Assembly (NCBI GenBank): GCA_023376005.1
Contig: CM042145.1
Coordinates: forward strand, 92,470,415-92,534,414
Reading direction: 5' to 3'
Length of the DNA: 64,000 nucleotides
From: Doryteuthis pealeii
Taxonomy: Eukaryota > Mollusca > Cephalopoda > Myopsida > Loliginidae
Shown: piece by piece, positions 1-10,452 of the stretch
Position numbering within the stretch: the first letter of the stretch is position 1
Layout: each line of letters begins with the position of its first letter
Notes under the pieces: generated by a model
Told to the model about the DNA's origin: nothing
Seen by the model: only the letters and a program-made list of their open reading frames with translations
Database searches by the model: none
Translations under genes and position numbers: made by a program

Positions 1-2
1 GA

Positions 3-122
3 ATTAAGGTAGTTTTTGAGACCCTTCCCATGGAAACTGTAACATCAGCTTGCTCCAGGTTCTGGAGCAGGATTGAGGCTGTGATCAACGCTAATGGCGG
101 TTATTTGAGTGAAACTTGTTGA
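3..122 (+). pseudogene. Mariner/Tc1-type transposase, C-terminal end
   Basis: An open frame runs from the window edge to TGA at 120-122. It ends in a tail with RIEAVINANGGY, which resembles the C-terminus of animal mariner/Tc1 (DDE) transposases. Only about 39 residues are inside the window, so catalytic residues cannot be judged. About 115 bp of AT-rich non-coding sequence follows and ends near 237 in CCCACACACCCCGTATA, which could be the right terminal inverted repeat. The left end lies outside the window. The family is inferred from the tail motif only. Confidence 0.55.
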
Positions 123-240
123 CAGTAGTGTAATTTCCGTCCATGCCTGTTGAATTTCTTTACAATTCATTAAATTTTGTAGTTACCAAACACTTTTTCT
201 TTTTCCTTACGAAACTGTCAAATTTCTCCCACACACCCCG

Positions 241-850
241 TATATATAGGTAAAATAATCCAATTGGCTGGTAAGTAGGGGATGATTCTATTTGGGATCA
301 TAAACAAATAAAAAATAAATACACACACACTGAATGGAAGAAGTGTGTGTACCATATGGAGGACTATGTTGAAAAATAAACCTTCCATCAGAGTATCTAG
401 GTCAACTTTGAAACTTTTTAGCTAACCCTCATGTATGTATACATATCTATACATATACACACAAAATTGAATATACATATTTATAAAGCTTGGCTGAAAA
501 GTTCATAGGCTGACCAAGATACTGTCATTGAATGTGACCAAATGAGATATGAGCATTAATCATTATATCCACAATGAAACATGTGAATTAAAATTTGTAC
601 TTGATACAGATTTATAGAAAAGAAAATACATATTCCTAATTTTTTTTTTTTTTAAATGACTACCACTTATCTAAGTTTGAACTGCAATTTACAAAAGACA
701 TTAGAGAAACTACATAATGTAAATATCACACATTCAAAAATACTCTAATATGACAAGTGACAATTAGCTTGTGTGAACTTAGACATATCAGATGAAAATA
801 ATTAAAAAGAAAAAAAAATTCTTGGTGCAGCACCTGAACTTTAACAAAGC
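241..850. other. AT-rich stretch, nothing recognised
   Basis: AT-rich sequence with short poly(T) and poly(A) runs. I see no exon-like frame, SINE promoter boxes or inverted-repeat ends. Confidence 0.5.
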
Positions 851-852
851 AC

Positions 853-926
853 TTGGAGAAAAAGCTAGATAGGAATTATACGAGGATGCTGGATGCCGTT
901 TTGAAACAAATCCTAGGCACCTCACA

Positions 927-932
<6 letters not shown>
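853..932 (+). pseudogene. LINE ORF2 C-terminal fragment
   Basis: About 26 codons read LEKKLDRNYTRMLDAVLK. The same block, more decayed, occurs at about 37180-37240, where it lies in the 3' part of a LINE ORF downstream of the reverse transcriptase. Both ends are lost, and it runs straight into a (TA)n/(CA)n tract. Confidence 0.55.
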
Positions 933-996
<64 letters not shown>

Positions 997-997
997 A
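930..997. repeat. (TA)n-(CA)n compound microsatellite
   Basis: About 25 bp of TA repeats followed by a second TA block and about 14 CA units. Short peptides read from either strand here are dipeptide repeats with no coding meaning. Confidence 0.9.
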
Positions 998-1246
998 AGT
1001 GTGTCAAAAAAGTATTGAGATTTTTGTACTTTTTGACACACTTTGTATTCTGAAAAAAAAAAAAAAAAATGTTCCATTCATTAATTTTTTTTCAGAATAA
1101 AAGGTGTGTCAAAAAAGTACCAAGTTTAAAGCTGTATTTACCAAGATAGAAATGAAGAATGAATGGAACGTTTTTTTTTTTTCAGAATACAAGGTGTGTC
1201 AAAAAGTTTTTAAAAAATCAAGACTTTTTTGACATACCTTCTATGT
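993..1246. mobile_element. Mariner-type MITE cluster (GGTGTGTCAAAAAAGT ends)
   Basis: Four copies of a terminal motif around GGTGTGTCAAAAAAGT occur in alternating orientation, joined by segments carrying TTTTCAGAATA and AATGAATGGAAC. Copies at 994-1018 and 1022-1046 face each other as a tight hairpin. The same family is at 60484-60776. The motif resembles mariner terminal inverted repeats, and no transposase frame is present, so I read these as deleted copies or termini stacked on each other. Confidence 0.6.
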
Positions 1247-1371
1247 GTGTGTGTAGATGATATAAAGTGTTTCCTTGATAGGGTTCAACCAAAATTGAAA
1301 ACTAAAATATACATAAAAATTTGTGTATATTTTTTTTTTTTACATACACAGAGTATTATGAATAAATAAAT

Positions 1372-1614
1372 AGATACCTTGGTTTGGATATAAATTCAAA
1401 TCTATTTCGACATTTTCTTTGTCTTGTCAGTCCAGTTTTTGTTGTTTTAAACACCTCACACCTGGTCTCACTGGTGTGACTTTCCTGTTTTCTTTTTTTC
1501 CAAGAAAATTACACCAGTGCGACCTGGTGTGAGGTCTTCAAAACAACAAAGACCGACTGACAAGACAAAGAAAATGGCGAAATAGATTTGAATTTATATC
1601 CAGACCAAGGTGTC
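1372..1614. mobile_element. Foldback element with about 115-bp inverted arms
   Basis: The left arm (about 1372-1487) and right arm (about 1497-1614) are reverse complements with scattered mismatches, roughly 90% identical by eye, and have about 10 bp between them. Outer ends read ACCTTGGT and ACCAAGGT. The arms carry CTCACACC blocks and TTGTCTTGTCAGTC. There is no coding sequence. It is most simply a MITE or foldback element. The flanks are related AT-rich words (ATAGATA/CTATTAT), so a target duplication is not clear. Confidence 0.65.
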
Positions 1615-1617
1615 TAT

Positions 1618-1626
<9 letters not shown>

Positions 1627-1652
<26 letters not shown>
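1627..1652. repeat. (GA)n microsatellite
   Basis: About 13 GA units immediately right of the foldback element. Confidence 0.9.
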
Positions 1653-1654
1653 TC

Positions 1655-1750
1655 AATATCAGATAGAGCATACATATCTAAGTTAAAATAGCATAGAATC
1701 AGTGGTGCTTGGTAACTGTCAGTTTCTTGCTTATGCAATCATCGGACCAC
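1655..1750 (+). repeat. Repeat H, copy 1
   Basis: Shares the order ATAGAGCAT, TATCTAAGTTAA, GTGCTTGGTAACTG, AGTTTCT and ATG(T/C)(G/A)AT with 3180-3300 and 9740-9917. It is non-coding, and its ends run into (GA)n on the left and (CA)n on the right. The class is unknown. Confidence 0.5.
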
Positions 1751-1755
1751 CCTAA

Positions 1756-2215
1756 CACACACACATATATACACACATATATACACACACACACACACAC
1801 ACAAAACAAAAAAAAAAAAATTGTGTATAGGGCAGTTTGCAATTTCTATATATTGTCATTAACACAGATTCACACAGAACCGGAACACCACCCCCAACAC
1901 ATCCTCTCATTCATCTTGTGCCCTTCTTCCCTACCACCAACACACAGCCTTCTCCACACAAACACATATCCTGGGGGTAGGGGTGCACAGAGAGAGAGAG
2001 AGAGAGGGGGGAGGAGGAAGAAACAAGGAGATGGATGTTGCAATCTCTGGAAGGAACAACAGAGATTAAATGGCATCATTGGGGGTGGGGGTGTGGGTTT
2101 GCAGTGTAGGTGGAAAGAATGGAGACAGAATCAACTGATGTGGTGGTGGTGGTAGTGGTGGTGATGGCGGCAACACTATGCAAGATGACATCCTGTCTTT
2201 TAGCAGAGGAAGACT
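1756..2215. repeat. (CA)n tract and low-complexity G-rich/GA-rich region
   Basis: (CA)n/(TA)n to about 1805, then a purine/pyrimidine-skewed region with (GA)n at about 1990-2006 and (TGG)n at about 2140-2170. Long frames read through it on both strands because it lacks stop words. I reject coding. Confidence 0.75.
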
Positions 2216-2312
2216 AAATAACTTAGGCTTGAATTGCGATTAAATTGAAGTCAAATTTAATCATGGTAGACTATTCAAGAATTGTAACTAACCAGAAATT
2301 TTAAAGAGAAAA

Positions 2313-2455
2313 ATGGTTGGAAAAAAAAAAAAAAAAAATTTAATTTTAAACTATCATTTAAAAAAATACAAATTAAATTTTAAGCTATCATTTTTAAAAA
2401 AAAAGAATTAAATTTTAAACTATCATTAAAAAAAAATAAAAAATAAAAAAAAAGA
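2313..2455. repeat. Three-copy tandem repeat, about 30-45 bp, A-rich
   Basis: The unit TTAAATTTTAA(A/G)CTATCAT followed by an A run occurs three times in direct orientation. Unit length varies with the A run. Confidence 0.75.
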
Positions 2456-2589
2456 TGTTTCAAATTTGATTGAGTTAAGATTCACTCTAAGCAAAATATA
2501 ATTGACCACAAATCAGCTAATAATAGGGCGATAAGAAATAAAGAAATAGAAAGATTGATTGGAAAGTTGGGGATGAATAAAAATAGAAA

Positions 2590-2880
2590 TATGATTATCG
2601 ATGGATGGGGAGTGATTCCAGGGATCAATAAGATAAATAAAATGAATAATATTGATATAAATCAATAATATAATAAATAATGCCAATAATATAATAAATA
2701 ATATAATAATAAATATCATCATGGATGGTTGGAGAGCGACTCCAGCATCCAGAAACCAATAAGATAAATATTATAATTAATAATCATAACAATAATATAT
2801 AATGAACAATATAATAAAAAATATGAATATGGATAAATGGGGAGTGATTCCAGCAACAAGGGACCAATGAGATACTGACC
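2590..2880. repeat. Degenerate tandem repeat of about 115-125 bp, three units
   Basis: Units begin near 2598, 2718 and 2830. They share GGATGG, GGAGTGATTCCAG, (A/C)CAAT(A/G)AGATA and an AATAATATAATAAATA filler. The units have diverged, so the array is old. Confidence 0.65.
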
Positions 2881-2944
2881 TTGGATTAAGCTCAAGGTCA
2901 TATGCTGTTGGAAAGAAATTCATTGAGTAATTTGTTTTATACTT

Positions 2945-3160
2945 CAGCTGAGGAGGTGGTTATTGTCATAGGAAATAGACACGGCAACCAGAGTTCAAAT
3001 CTTGGATGAAGCTATTTGCATTTCACATAGCACTAATACACTTTGGAAAGATATGAAACCAAATATTACTCTTCTAGTTATGAGTGAATAGTAGGGCAGA
3101 CTGGGCACTTTTTTACCTTGATATGATAACTGGTCTAAGAGAAGGAAAACAAGGTTTGAA
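2945..3160 (+). mobile_element. SINE-B copy (tRNA-headed)
   Basis: The head has a polymerase III A-box-like GGTTATTGTCATAGG and a B-box-like AGAGTTCAAATCTTGG. The body follows with GCATTTCACATAGC, CTAATAC, GAGTGAATAGTAGGGCAGAC and GAGAAGGAAAAC. This order is repeated in more than fifteen other copies in the window, so the family is well supported. This copy lacks the 3' tail (GGTTGGTAAATACATA). Cephalopod genomes are known to carry several tRNA-derived SINE families; equating this with a published one is not possible here. Confidence 0.75.
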
Positions 3161-3164
3161 GATA

Positions 3165-3310
3165 GATAATATGGGTGCTATATTCATAAGTAAACAGTGC
3201 TGAATATCACGGATAGAGCATTGATATCTAAGTTAAGGTAGTGTGGACATGGAGTCAACGGCACTTGGTTACTGATAGTTTCTCAGCCATGTGATCTTCA
3301 GAACAAGTAC
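3165..3310 (+). repeat. Repeat H, copy 2
   Basis: Matches copy 1 across AGAGCAT, ATATCTAAGTTAAGGTAG, GCACTTGGTTACTGATAG and CATGTGATCTTCAGA. It runs directly into the composite (TA)n minisatellite. Confidence 0.5.
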
Positions 3311-3381
3311 ATTATATATATATTATATATATATTAACCATCTTGTGAATATAAGAACAAGTACACACACACACATATATA

Positions 3382-3426
<45 letters not shown>

Positions 3427-3456
3427 GTACTTGTTCTTATATTCACAAGATGGTTA

Positions 3457-3515
<59 letters not shown>

Positions 3516-3538
3516 TTGTTCTTATATTCACAAGATGG

Positions 3539-3579
<41 letters not shown>

Positions 3580-3606
3580 GTACTTGTTCTTATATTCACA
3601 AGATGG

Positions 3607-3642
<36 letters not shown>

Positions 3643-3742
3643 GGTTAATATATATATATATATATATATATATAATGTACTTGTTCTTATATTCACAAGA
3701 TGGGTATATATATATATATATATACTTGTTCTTATATTCACA

Positions 3743-3782
<40 letters not shown>

Positions 3783-3829
3783 TTGTTCTTATATTCACAA
3801 GATGGTATATATATAATATATATATATAT

Positions 3830-3889
<60 letters not shown>

Positions 3890-3910
3890 TTGTTCTTATA
3901 TTCACAAGAT

Positions 3911-3954
<44 letters not shown>

Positions 3955-3965
3955 ATGTACTTGTT

Positions 3966-3999
<34 letters not shown>

Positions 4000-4040
4000 G
4001 TACTTGTTCTTATATTCACAAGATGGTTAATATATATATA
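3311..4040. repeat. Composite minisatellite: 31-bp core in (TA)n
   Basis: A core beginning TGTACTTGTTCTTATATTCA and continuing CAAGATGGTTA recurs about nine times on the plus strand (near 3426, 3513, 3580, 3678, 3725, 3779, 3886, 3956 and 3999). The cores are separated by (TA)n spacers of 15 to 90 bp. One core at about 3334-3364 is in the opposite orientation. The many short peptides of I/Y repeats here are artefacts of (TA)n. Confidence 0.85.
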
Positions 4041-4138
4041 TGAGAAAATGCAAAGAGCCTCATCCAGGATTTGAACTCGTCTCGCAGTGTCCATTTTCTA
4101 CAGTGGTAACCATTACATAACAAACACCTCCATATAGG
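4041..4138 (-). mobile_element. SINE-B head fragment
   Basis: On the minus strand it reads the SINE-B head: GTAATGGTTACCAC, GAGTTCAAATCCTGGATGAG. It begins at the end of the (TA)n minisatellite and keeps only the 5' hundred bases. Confidence 0.7.
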
Positions 4139-4360
4139 TAAATACATTTACTTCAGCTGATCTTGGAAAGAAGCCGAGTATGGCACATGCAATGTGTGAT
4201 ATTAAGAAAACATGGAGATTTGAAAGACTGTTTCGTATTTTGACTGGAAATTCATATTTTTTTATACTAAAGCATGGGACTTATCAGGACATTTTCCATT
4301 ATCTTAAAATGATCGATGATTGTAGTGGAATGTCAATCCATCTTCCACACAAAAAGAGTT

Positions 4361-4690
4361 GTCCTGGCTATGACACTAAACAATATCTTAGGGTGAGCCT
4401 TCAGTTCTGGAGATCTTGGGAGTGTGAAGTACCCCTTTATAGTCATTACTCCCAGGTCCATTCTGTCTAGGAGTCTATGGGTCAAATAGATCTGTTCAAA
4501 TTATTAGATTACTTGATATTTATCTTAGGAATAGTTACTTGAAACTATGATTGTTTACTAAGGATTATTATAAGTTATTTGGAACTATGTACAAAGAAAT
4601 GACTATCATAGAAGAGAAATTACCTGAAACTATATAATTGTATATAAATAATTACTATTAGATAAGAATACTTGAAAGCTTATGACTGCA
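4361..4690 (+). repeat. R3 3' part plus 48-bp-type units
   Basis: 4361-4492 carries the R3 words CAGTTCTGGAG, GTGTGAAGTACCCC, CATTACTCCCAGGTCCA and TATGGGTCAAATAGATCTG. It is followed by about 200 bp of degenerate units with TTACTTGAAACTAT and TTAGATAAGAATACTTGAAA, which belong to the 48-bp minisatellite seen at 18783-19495. An apparent 96-residue frame at 4180-4470 is only repeat read-through. Confidence 0.65.
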
Positions 4691-4819
4691 TTCTTTTATT
4701 TACATTTTCAGCAGAGTCATTTCATGAGTTTTTTTTTTTCCTATCAAATATGAATTTTTAAAATATATGAATGTGGATCCTTGGATATTATCTGGGATAT
4801 CAAGGTGTACTTCACACAC

Positions 4820-4890
4820 CTCAGAGCTCCAGAACTGGATCAGATGCAATTTAAGGGTGGGGTCCTACCCCTCTGCAGGAGATAGTGTTA
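4820..4890 (-). repeat. R3 fragment, internally deleted
   Basis: Joins an R3 segment around AGAGCTCCAGAACTGGA directly to the distal segment TACCCCTCTGCAG, skipping about 300 bp present in full copies. Confidence 0.5.
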
Positions 4891-4899
4891 GAGATGGGG

Positions 4900-6427
4900 G
4901 GGGTAAAAAAAAATGTTCTAGTTTCATCTTCACATAGGAAACTGCACAGAGATTGTTTTACAAAACCAAAACCGTTCAGTGTAGTGCTATTTCTACTGAA
5001 CGACCATATCCAAGGAAACATAGTTAAAAAAAGACTTTCAGATTTTAATAAAATTAAATTTATAAACATTTGTCCTATAAACTGACTTTTTTAAAGAAGT
5101 AAATTTGAAATCTATTTGTTTACAAAAGAAATGGAAAAAAAAAAAAGGAAATGTGGCATATATGACACTTCAGAAATCTATTTGATATTTTAACATGGAA
5201 TGTTTTCAAATGGAGGGGTAAAAAAAAAAAATTAAAAAAGGGGCGGAATATGACACAATGTCTGAAAATTTGTTCCCCTAAATATCTAATCATCATCACA
5301 CAAGAGAATGAATGGTTTCCTTAGAAAGAAAAAAAAAAAAAAACAAAAAAAAAAAAACACTAAATCAAAAACCAAAACCACCTCAGAAACCAAGGTATCA
5401 AGAAAAAAAAAAAAAAAAAAAAATCAATACTGAAATCAAAATTACTAAACCACTCAACTCTAGTCAGTGTATTTGTAGACCCGCCAACAGAACAAATCAT
5501 CTTTAAAGATTAGTTTTGCCCTTATGAAAATTTAGGTTGTTTTTTTTTTTACACTTTAATATCCTTCCAGATGCTGAATTTATAAATTTTGAAAAACTAA
5601 AAAAATGTTTATATTGATTCCCCCCTCCCCCATTCTGTAACTACATCATAGCGAATCCATTCGCCAGCTAGTACAATTCAGATTGAATGAAGTAATGTCT
5701 TGTTTTTTGTTTTGTTTTTTAAGTAGTGTCTACCAAGCACTGTAAACAGTAAAATGGAAGTCAGACACCAAAGAATAAAATAAAATAATGAAGAATGCCA
5801 ACTTAAAATGTGATAACAGTAAAACTAAATCTAAAAAAAAAAAATTAAGTCTTGGAATAAAACTCTTGGAATAATAATGACTCATCTTAAAATCACAGTA
5901 GATAAAGCACTTATATTTTATTTATCTGTTTACAAAAGCCTCTATTGCTGGCATCCATTTCAACAAGATTTTTTTTTATCCAGACATGAAAAAAAATATT
6001 GTAAGCTGTTCTTTTAATGATTTTTTTTTATTTTTACATTCATTTAAAAGATCAATTGTTAAATTTCTGTTTATTACCATTGTAATTTAGTCTATCAAGA
6101 GAAAAAAAAAAGGCTCATACAGATGAATTACCTGAAAAAGCCCATAGAACTGAATCAAAATATTGTGAGTATAAAATCAAGATACAGAGATTGAATTGTC
6201 CAAAAGAAAAAAATATATATATTTTGTGAGCAACCTCAATATTAAAAAAAAAAAAAAAACTAAAAAAAAAAAAAATTAAAATTTTCTTTTAGATTTGAAC
6301 TCTGGTTACTATAACTATTAGATAGCAAGTGCCTCTGTTTCAATTGGTAAAAATTTCAAAAACAAATTTCAGTCTAGATTAATCTACAGATACATTTATA
6401 CATTGAAAATGTGAGCACTTTGTATAT

Positions 6428-6460
<33 letters not shown>

Positions 6461-6692
6461 GAATTTGTAAATTCTTTAATGAATCATTTTTAATCTGAAC
6501 ACATAATACACCCATATGTCAGGGTGTTCTCACAAACCATTTAACAGCTGATTCCCAATAGAAAGCTAATTCTAACTTTCCAATTAAGCTGATCTAGTGT
6601 TGTTTTTTTTATTTATTTCTATTTTGTCTATTGTTGGTTGGTTATTTCATTTAATGGCAAATCTTTTGGGCTATTTAATGCCAAATCTTGTT

Positions 6693-6737
<45 letters not shown>

Positions 6738-6820
6738 GTAAGCAAATAATTTGTAGGTAAATATTTTTGTTTTGTTTGGTAGAAATAATTTTCATTAACT
6801 TCATATATATTAATAAACTG
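4900..6820. other. AT-rich stretch with homopolymers and (TA)n
   Basis: Poly(A)/poly(T) runs at about 5136, 5221, 5328, 5405, 6245 and 6268, and (TA)n at 6423-6462 and 6698-6733. I see no exon, SINE head or inverted-repeat ends. Confidence 0.55.
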
Positions 6821-6824
6821 GTGG

Positions 6825-7172
6825 TTGACCCTAAGCTACCGCCTTCTAGCACCTATAAAATGAAAACGGTTGGGTGTTTATATATCATAAGAGCAATTTA
6901 AAAAATATTGTCAGGACTTAATCATACATATAGGTGCTAGGGCTTGACATGACCAGCAGATTGATTGGATCTCTCCAAATGCTTGTCTAGCCCAAATAAG
7001 GACCAAAGTAATGTTGCAAGTCAGATGACGATTTTGGCAACAAGGTCACTGACCACTTCCCCAGGCATTATGAGTCGCCACCCATGAACAACAGGTGACC
7101 CCAGGTGTGTATGGAGGGGGGGGGTCTTACTCATCTGCAGTCAGCAAATTCTACAGCCCCAGCCAAAAGGGT
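6825..7172 (-). repeat. R3 copy, antisense
   Basis: Reads the R3 antisense order: GCCTTCTAGCACC, AGGTGCTAGGGCTTGACA, TGACCAGC(A/C)GATTGAT, AACAGGTG(A/G)CCCCA, GTCTTAC, CAGCCAAAAGGG. The 3' half of the element (left side here) is missing. Confidence 0.75.
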
Positions 7173-7360
7173 GATTTTGTCAATTGTACTGAAAAAAATA
7201 TGAAACTGGCTGTGGTGATGTTTGTAACAGGCAGAAAATTTTGCCTGATGATTGTCAAAAAAGATGAGCATGAAACCTAAGGTTGTAGTTAAAATATCCA
7301 TGTAATTAAATATATATATATACACAAACAAACTAATATATATCTATTATTATATAATAG

Positions 7361-7716
7361 CGCTATCACAGATATTGAGCACTCTCCTGATAATACTGCA
7401 AATATTGGCCCACCAGTGACTCACCAACTGTTGTTATATATATATGTGTGTGTGTGTCCCTGATGCACAAAAGTCTAAAAGGATGCAGTAAAATCATATC
7501 AATGCATCCCAGTGTTTTCCTTTTTTCTTCCCCCACCATTTCAAGCTAACTGTAAATACATTTCAATAGTTTCTTAGAAACGAATTACACAGGATAAGCT
7601 ACCTACAATCCTGTAAGAAACTTTAGTTGGGACCATAAATTTTCCAGGGGACTCATTCAAAAGCAAATATGTACGTCTTAGGACGCACTAAATCAAAAAG
7701 CTATCAGCATCACTAA
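7361..7716 (+). repeat. Repeat G, copy 1 (candidate DNA transposon)
   Basis: About 75 bp (GCTATCACAGATATTGAG to CTCACCAA) precede a body with AAAGTCTAAAAGGATGCAGT, TAACTGTAAATACATTTCA, ACGAATTACACAGGATAA and TAGTTGGGACC, ending GCTATCAGCATCACT. Copies at 18003-18455 and 28322-28617 (reverse) match. No coding sequence. Confidence 0.6.
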
Positions 7717-8138
7717 TATATATATATATTAGTGTCTTTTGGTGTTATTTTGGGCTTTAAATATAAAAAAGCAGACCTTGGAAAACTTCCCAATCCTATA
7801 AAAACAGTGGCAAAATCAAATTCCTGGATAACACCCTATATATAACCAGTTTCATTAAATATGAGACAGAAATTGCTTATTCAGTTGTTTTGGGTTTTTT
7901 TAAATAATATTTCTTTTCTTTTCTTTTGTGTGTGTGTGTGTGTGTAATATATATAAAAACTGTCCAAAACTTTTTTCAGACAAACTTTCAACCACTGCCA
8001 GTCATTATCAAGACTGTAAATGATTATACTGTTGTATTTGAAATCTGGAAATTTGTTGTACTATCAAGGAGGACAAATTTTTAAATGAACCTTTTTCACC
8101 ACATGTTGATGGGATCATGCATGTATTTACCCAACCCC

Positions 8139-8345
8139 TCCACCACAAGTAGGATGTGACACAAGGTCAATTTTTAAGCAGTGTCCAGCTGGTTTGAATT
8201 CAGATTTTTCTTTCTACCAGACCAATTGCCTAACTAACGATAAAGAACTTAGTCTGTTCTAATATTTACCCATAGCTGTGGGGAGAACATGGATTAATGC
8301 CTTTCCCAAGGACATTAGTGTGAATCAAAAAAGCAAATAGACTTA
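8139..8345 (-). mobile_element. SINE-B copy, 3' two thirds
   Basis: Antisense order: tail CCAACCCCTCC, ATGTGACACAAGGTCAATTT, GGTTTGAATTCAGA, TACCCATAGCTGTGGGGAG, CCTTTCCCAAGGACATTAG. The tRNA-like head is missing. Confidence 0.75.
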
Positions 8346-8384
8346 TCCAGTTTATGAATTTAGATCACCAAATGGAGTATTGCG

Positions 8385-9112
8385 GGTTTGAATTCAGAGT
8401 TTTCCTTCTCCCAGACTGGTTGTTGTGTTACATAATCATTAGATACCTAATGATTATAACAATAGTGTAGAAATCATATTAGTGCAGCTGATGGCCTTGA
8501 GAGTGAGTGACAGCGTTTGACCTCACTCTGACCTTGCGTTCTGGGGATGATCGTGAGAACAGGAAGGCGATAGAAGCCCCTTCCGGTTTAAGGAGTAAGC
8601 AAACTCAGTCAGTTAGAGTTAGAAGTTAGAAGCGAAGCTAGCAAGATGTAAGGATCCGCGCGCATTGTCTGGTCTGGGGTTTATGGATATAAAGTAACAT
8701 CATTGTAAATCGAAGTCTTGTGGTTATTACTAAAAGCTATCAATGACACAAGGCTTCTGATAAGGAACGATCCCCAACAGAAACCAGACCCGGAATCCTC
8801 AATAGAAGACCAGACGAGACCTTAGAAGATATACCAGATCCGGCCAGAAGAATAGACGACAGAGTAAGAAGTAAGAGAAGTATATAAGATATAGATATTT
8901 AGGGCCGGTAAAGAGGGTATACAACAGTTGAACCAAGTTTAAAGAAACCAGTCTGCCCTACTATTTACCCATAGTTGGAGGGCGAAGAGATGGGTTAATG
9001 TCTTTCCCAAGGGCATTAGCAAGAGGTGAAACAAACAACTTGGTCCAAGATTTGAATATGGGGCACAGATTTCATTTCCTACCATGATAATCATTACACT
9101 AAGTGCTCCTCT
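8385..9112 (-). mobile_element. SINE-B copy split by a solo LTR
   Basis: SINE-B antisense begins GGGTTTGAATTCAGAG and continues to ACTGGTTG at 8425. After the inserted LTR (8426-8926) it resumes at GTTGAACCAAG and ends in the head complement at about 9112 (TACCATGATAATCATTACAC). The interruption lies inside the SINE body, so the SINE is older than the LTR element. Confidence 0.75.
8426..8926 (+). mobile_element. Solo LTR, 501 bp
   Basis: The block begins TGTTAC and ends ACAACA (LTR-like TG...CA with matching inverted termini). It sits cleanly in a SINE-B and is flanked by GTTG on both sides, a 4-bp target duplication. Its GC content is higher than the surroundings. It contains a TATA-like GGATATAAAG at about 8684 and no coding sequence. 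A 4-bp duplication fits gypsy-like integrases, but the class cannot be fixed from an LTR alone. Confidence 0.65.
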
Positions 9113-9162
9113 AAAAAGTTTAAACTGTAGCACCAAGTTTAATTGTTTGAAAATTATATATA

Positions 9163-9277
9163 GACAAAAGGAACAAAACTCAGACATGTATATGTAGGAG
9201 ATATATTTCACCATGCATTGAGCTTGGCTTCAGTCGTTTATACATATACATGTCTGAGTTTTGTTCCTTTGTCCATA
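9163..9277. repeat. Inverted repeat with about 35-bp arms
   Basis: TAGACAAAAGGAACAAAACT with following CAGACATGTATATGTA is mirrored at 9240-9277, with about 45 bp between. It could be the end of a foldback element. The right arm leads into the PLE-2 block. Confidence 0.6.
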
Positions 9278-9329
9278 TTTCTCCCTCTAATCTTTGCTAC
9301 ATTCTGTCGGATTTAGTCCTATCCTCCTA

Positions 9330-9500
9330 TATATATATAATTTTGTGAAGAAAGGAAGTGAATCCGACGGTATGTAGTATATTAAGAAAAATGAAAAACA
9401 TAGGTTTAAATGGGTTAAGTGGTGAGTTTATTGGACGACGCTGCAGTGTTTTGATCTATTAATTAGATCATCTTCAGGGCATTTGTTGGTATATGGAAGG
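9330..9500 (-). repeat. PLE-2: Penelope-like terminal motif
   Basis: On the minus strand the block contains CCTGAAGATGATCTAATTAA and then TAGATCAAAACACTGCAGCG: a CTGAAGA word, a perfect GATCT/AGATC hairpin, then a (C)AAAC word. The same architecture occurs in PLE-1 and PLE-3. Near its left end is GAATCCGACGGTATG, which resembles GAATCCGACACTATG in PLE-3. The class is an inference. Confidence 0.45.
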
Positions 9501-9729
9501 TAATAAGAAATTTTTTATCACAGAATAACGAGAAAAGCGAGTGGTAGTCCTTGTTATTCAGTCTGTTTAAAAATTTTTTTTGAGGTTTGAAAAAAAATAT
9601 GACGTCAAATATTCTTTTTTACGGTGTGAGTATGGGACGGTGTGAGTGTGTGTATTGAAAGGAAACATTGTGCATTTTTTTTTTGGGGGGGGAGGAGTGT
9701 TTATATATAATTAATATTGATAATATAGT

Positions 9730-9920
9730 TTGCTATATTTATAAGTAAAGAGTGCTGAATGTTATTGATAGAGCATGTATAACAATGTTAGGGGATGAAG
9801 AAAAAGTCAACAGTGCTTGGTAACTAACAATTTCTCACTTATGTGATTTGAAGTTTGAAAATTGCATGGGCAAGAAACTGACCATTACCAAGCACTATCA
9901 ACTTTATGTCTTAGCTACAC
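9730..9920. repeat. Repeat H, copy 3, as a foldback
   Basis: Repeat H words (AGAGTGCTGAATGTTATTGA, GTGCTTGGTAACTAAC) are followed at about 9865-9917 by the same words inverted (GACCATTACCAAGCAC). The pair forms a hairpin with roughly 45-bp arms. Confidence 0.55.
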
Positions 9921-10021
9921 ACGTGTGTGTGTGTGTGTGTGAGAGGTGATAGACTGATGATGACTTTACTAAATCATGTAGTAAAGGGAGATTAATTCTG
10001 AGTTTCACATCTTGAAATTGT

Positions 10022-10046
10022 ATTTTTTTTTTTTTTTTTTTTTTTT
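10022..10046. repeat. Poly(T) tract
   Basis: About 25 T just left of a Helitron end. Confidence 0.9.
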
Positions 10047-10053
10047 ACACAAA

Positions 10054-10452
10054 TCTATTAATAATAGAGATTCGTGTCCGGTTTTTATCAGTAACAAAAA
10101 CTACGCCCCTGCTTACATCACATTACCCAAAATCGTCATAACATAGAATAAATACACTCAAAATTTGAACATGCAACATTAGATAGTCCTCATTGTTTTT
10201 TTAAAACAACAAGTTTTAATAAATACATGACTGGTATTATAAATCTATATATAATTTGTTTTATTTCAATAGATATTTAAATTTTACATTTAAAATTGTT
10301 TTATTTTTTTTAATCCTTTAATGAATTTGATGATTTTACTTACTTAGGGTACAAACTCGCCGACATTGAATTTTTAACTACCACTCCTCAGACAATATGT
10401 TTCAAAAATCTATTTTTACATTGCCGGGGGACTTTTTTTTTTATTTTGCTAG
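10054..10452 (+). mobile_element. Non-autonomous Helitron, Hel-2, full length
   Basis: Starts TCTATTAATAATAGAGATTC after an A and ends GCTAG before a T, the A/T host junction used by Helitrons. A short GC-rich element (TTGCCGGGGGAC) stands about 20 bp before the end, where Helitrons carry a 3' hairpin. Body and both ends match 33338-33912 and, reversed, 19702-20102. There is no Rep/helicase coding, so it depends on an autonomous copy elsewhere. Confidence 0.75.

Noticed and set aside
1709..2155. A 148-residue plus-strand ORF
   Set aside because: Built of (CA)n, (GA)n and (TGG)n tracts; no domain.
3603..3955. ORFs of 63-104 residues rich in I and Y
   Set aside because: (TA)n reads as YIYI in any frame; no coding signal.
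4180..4470. A 96-residue plus-strand ORF
   Set aside because: Its second half is R3 repeat read-through and its first half has no recognisable motif.
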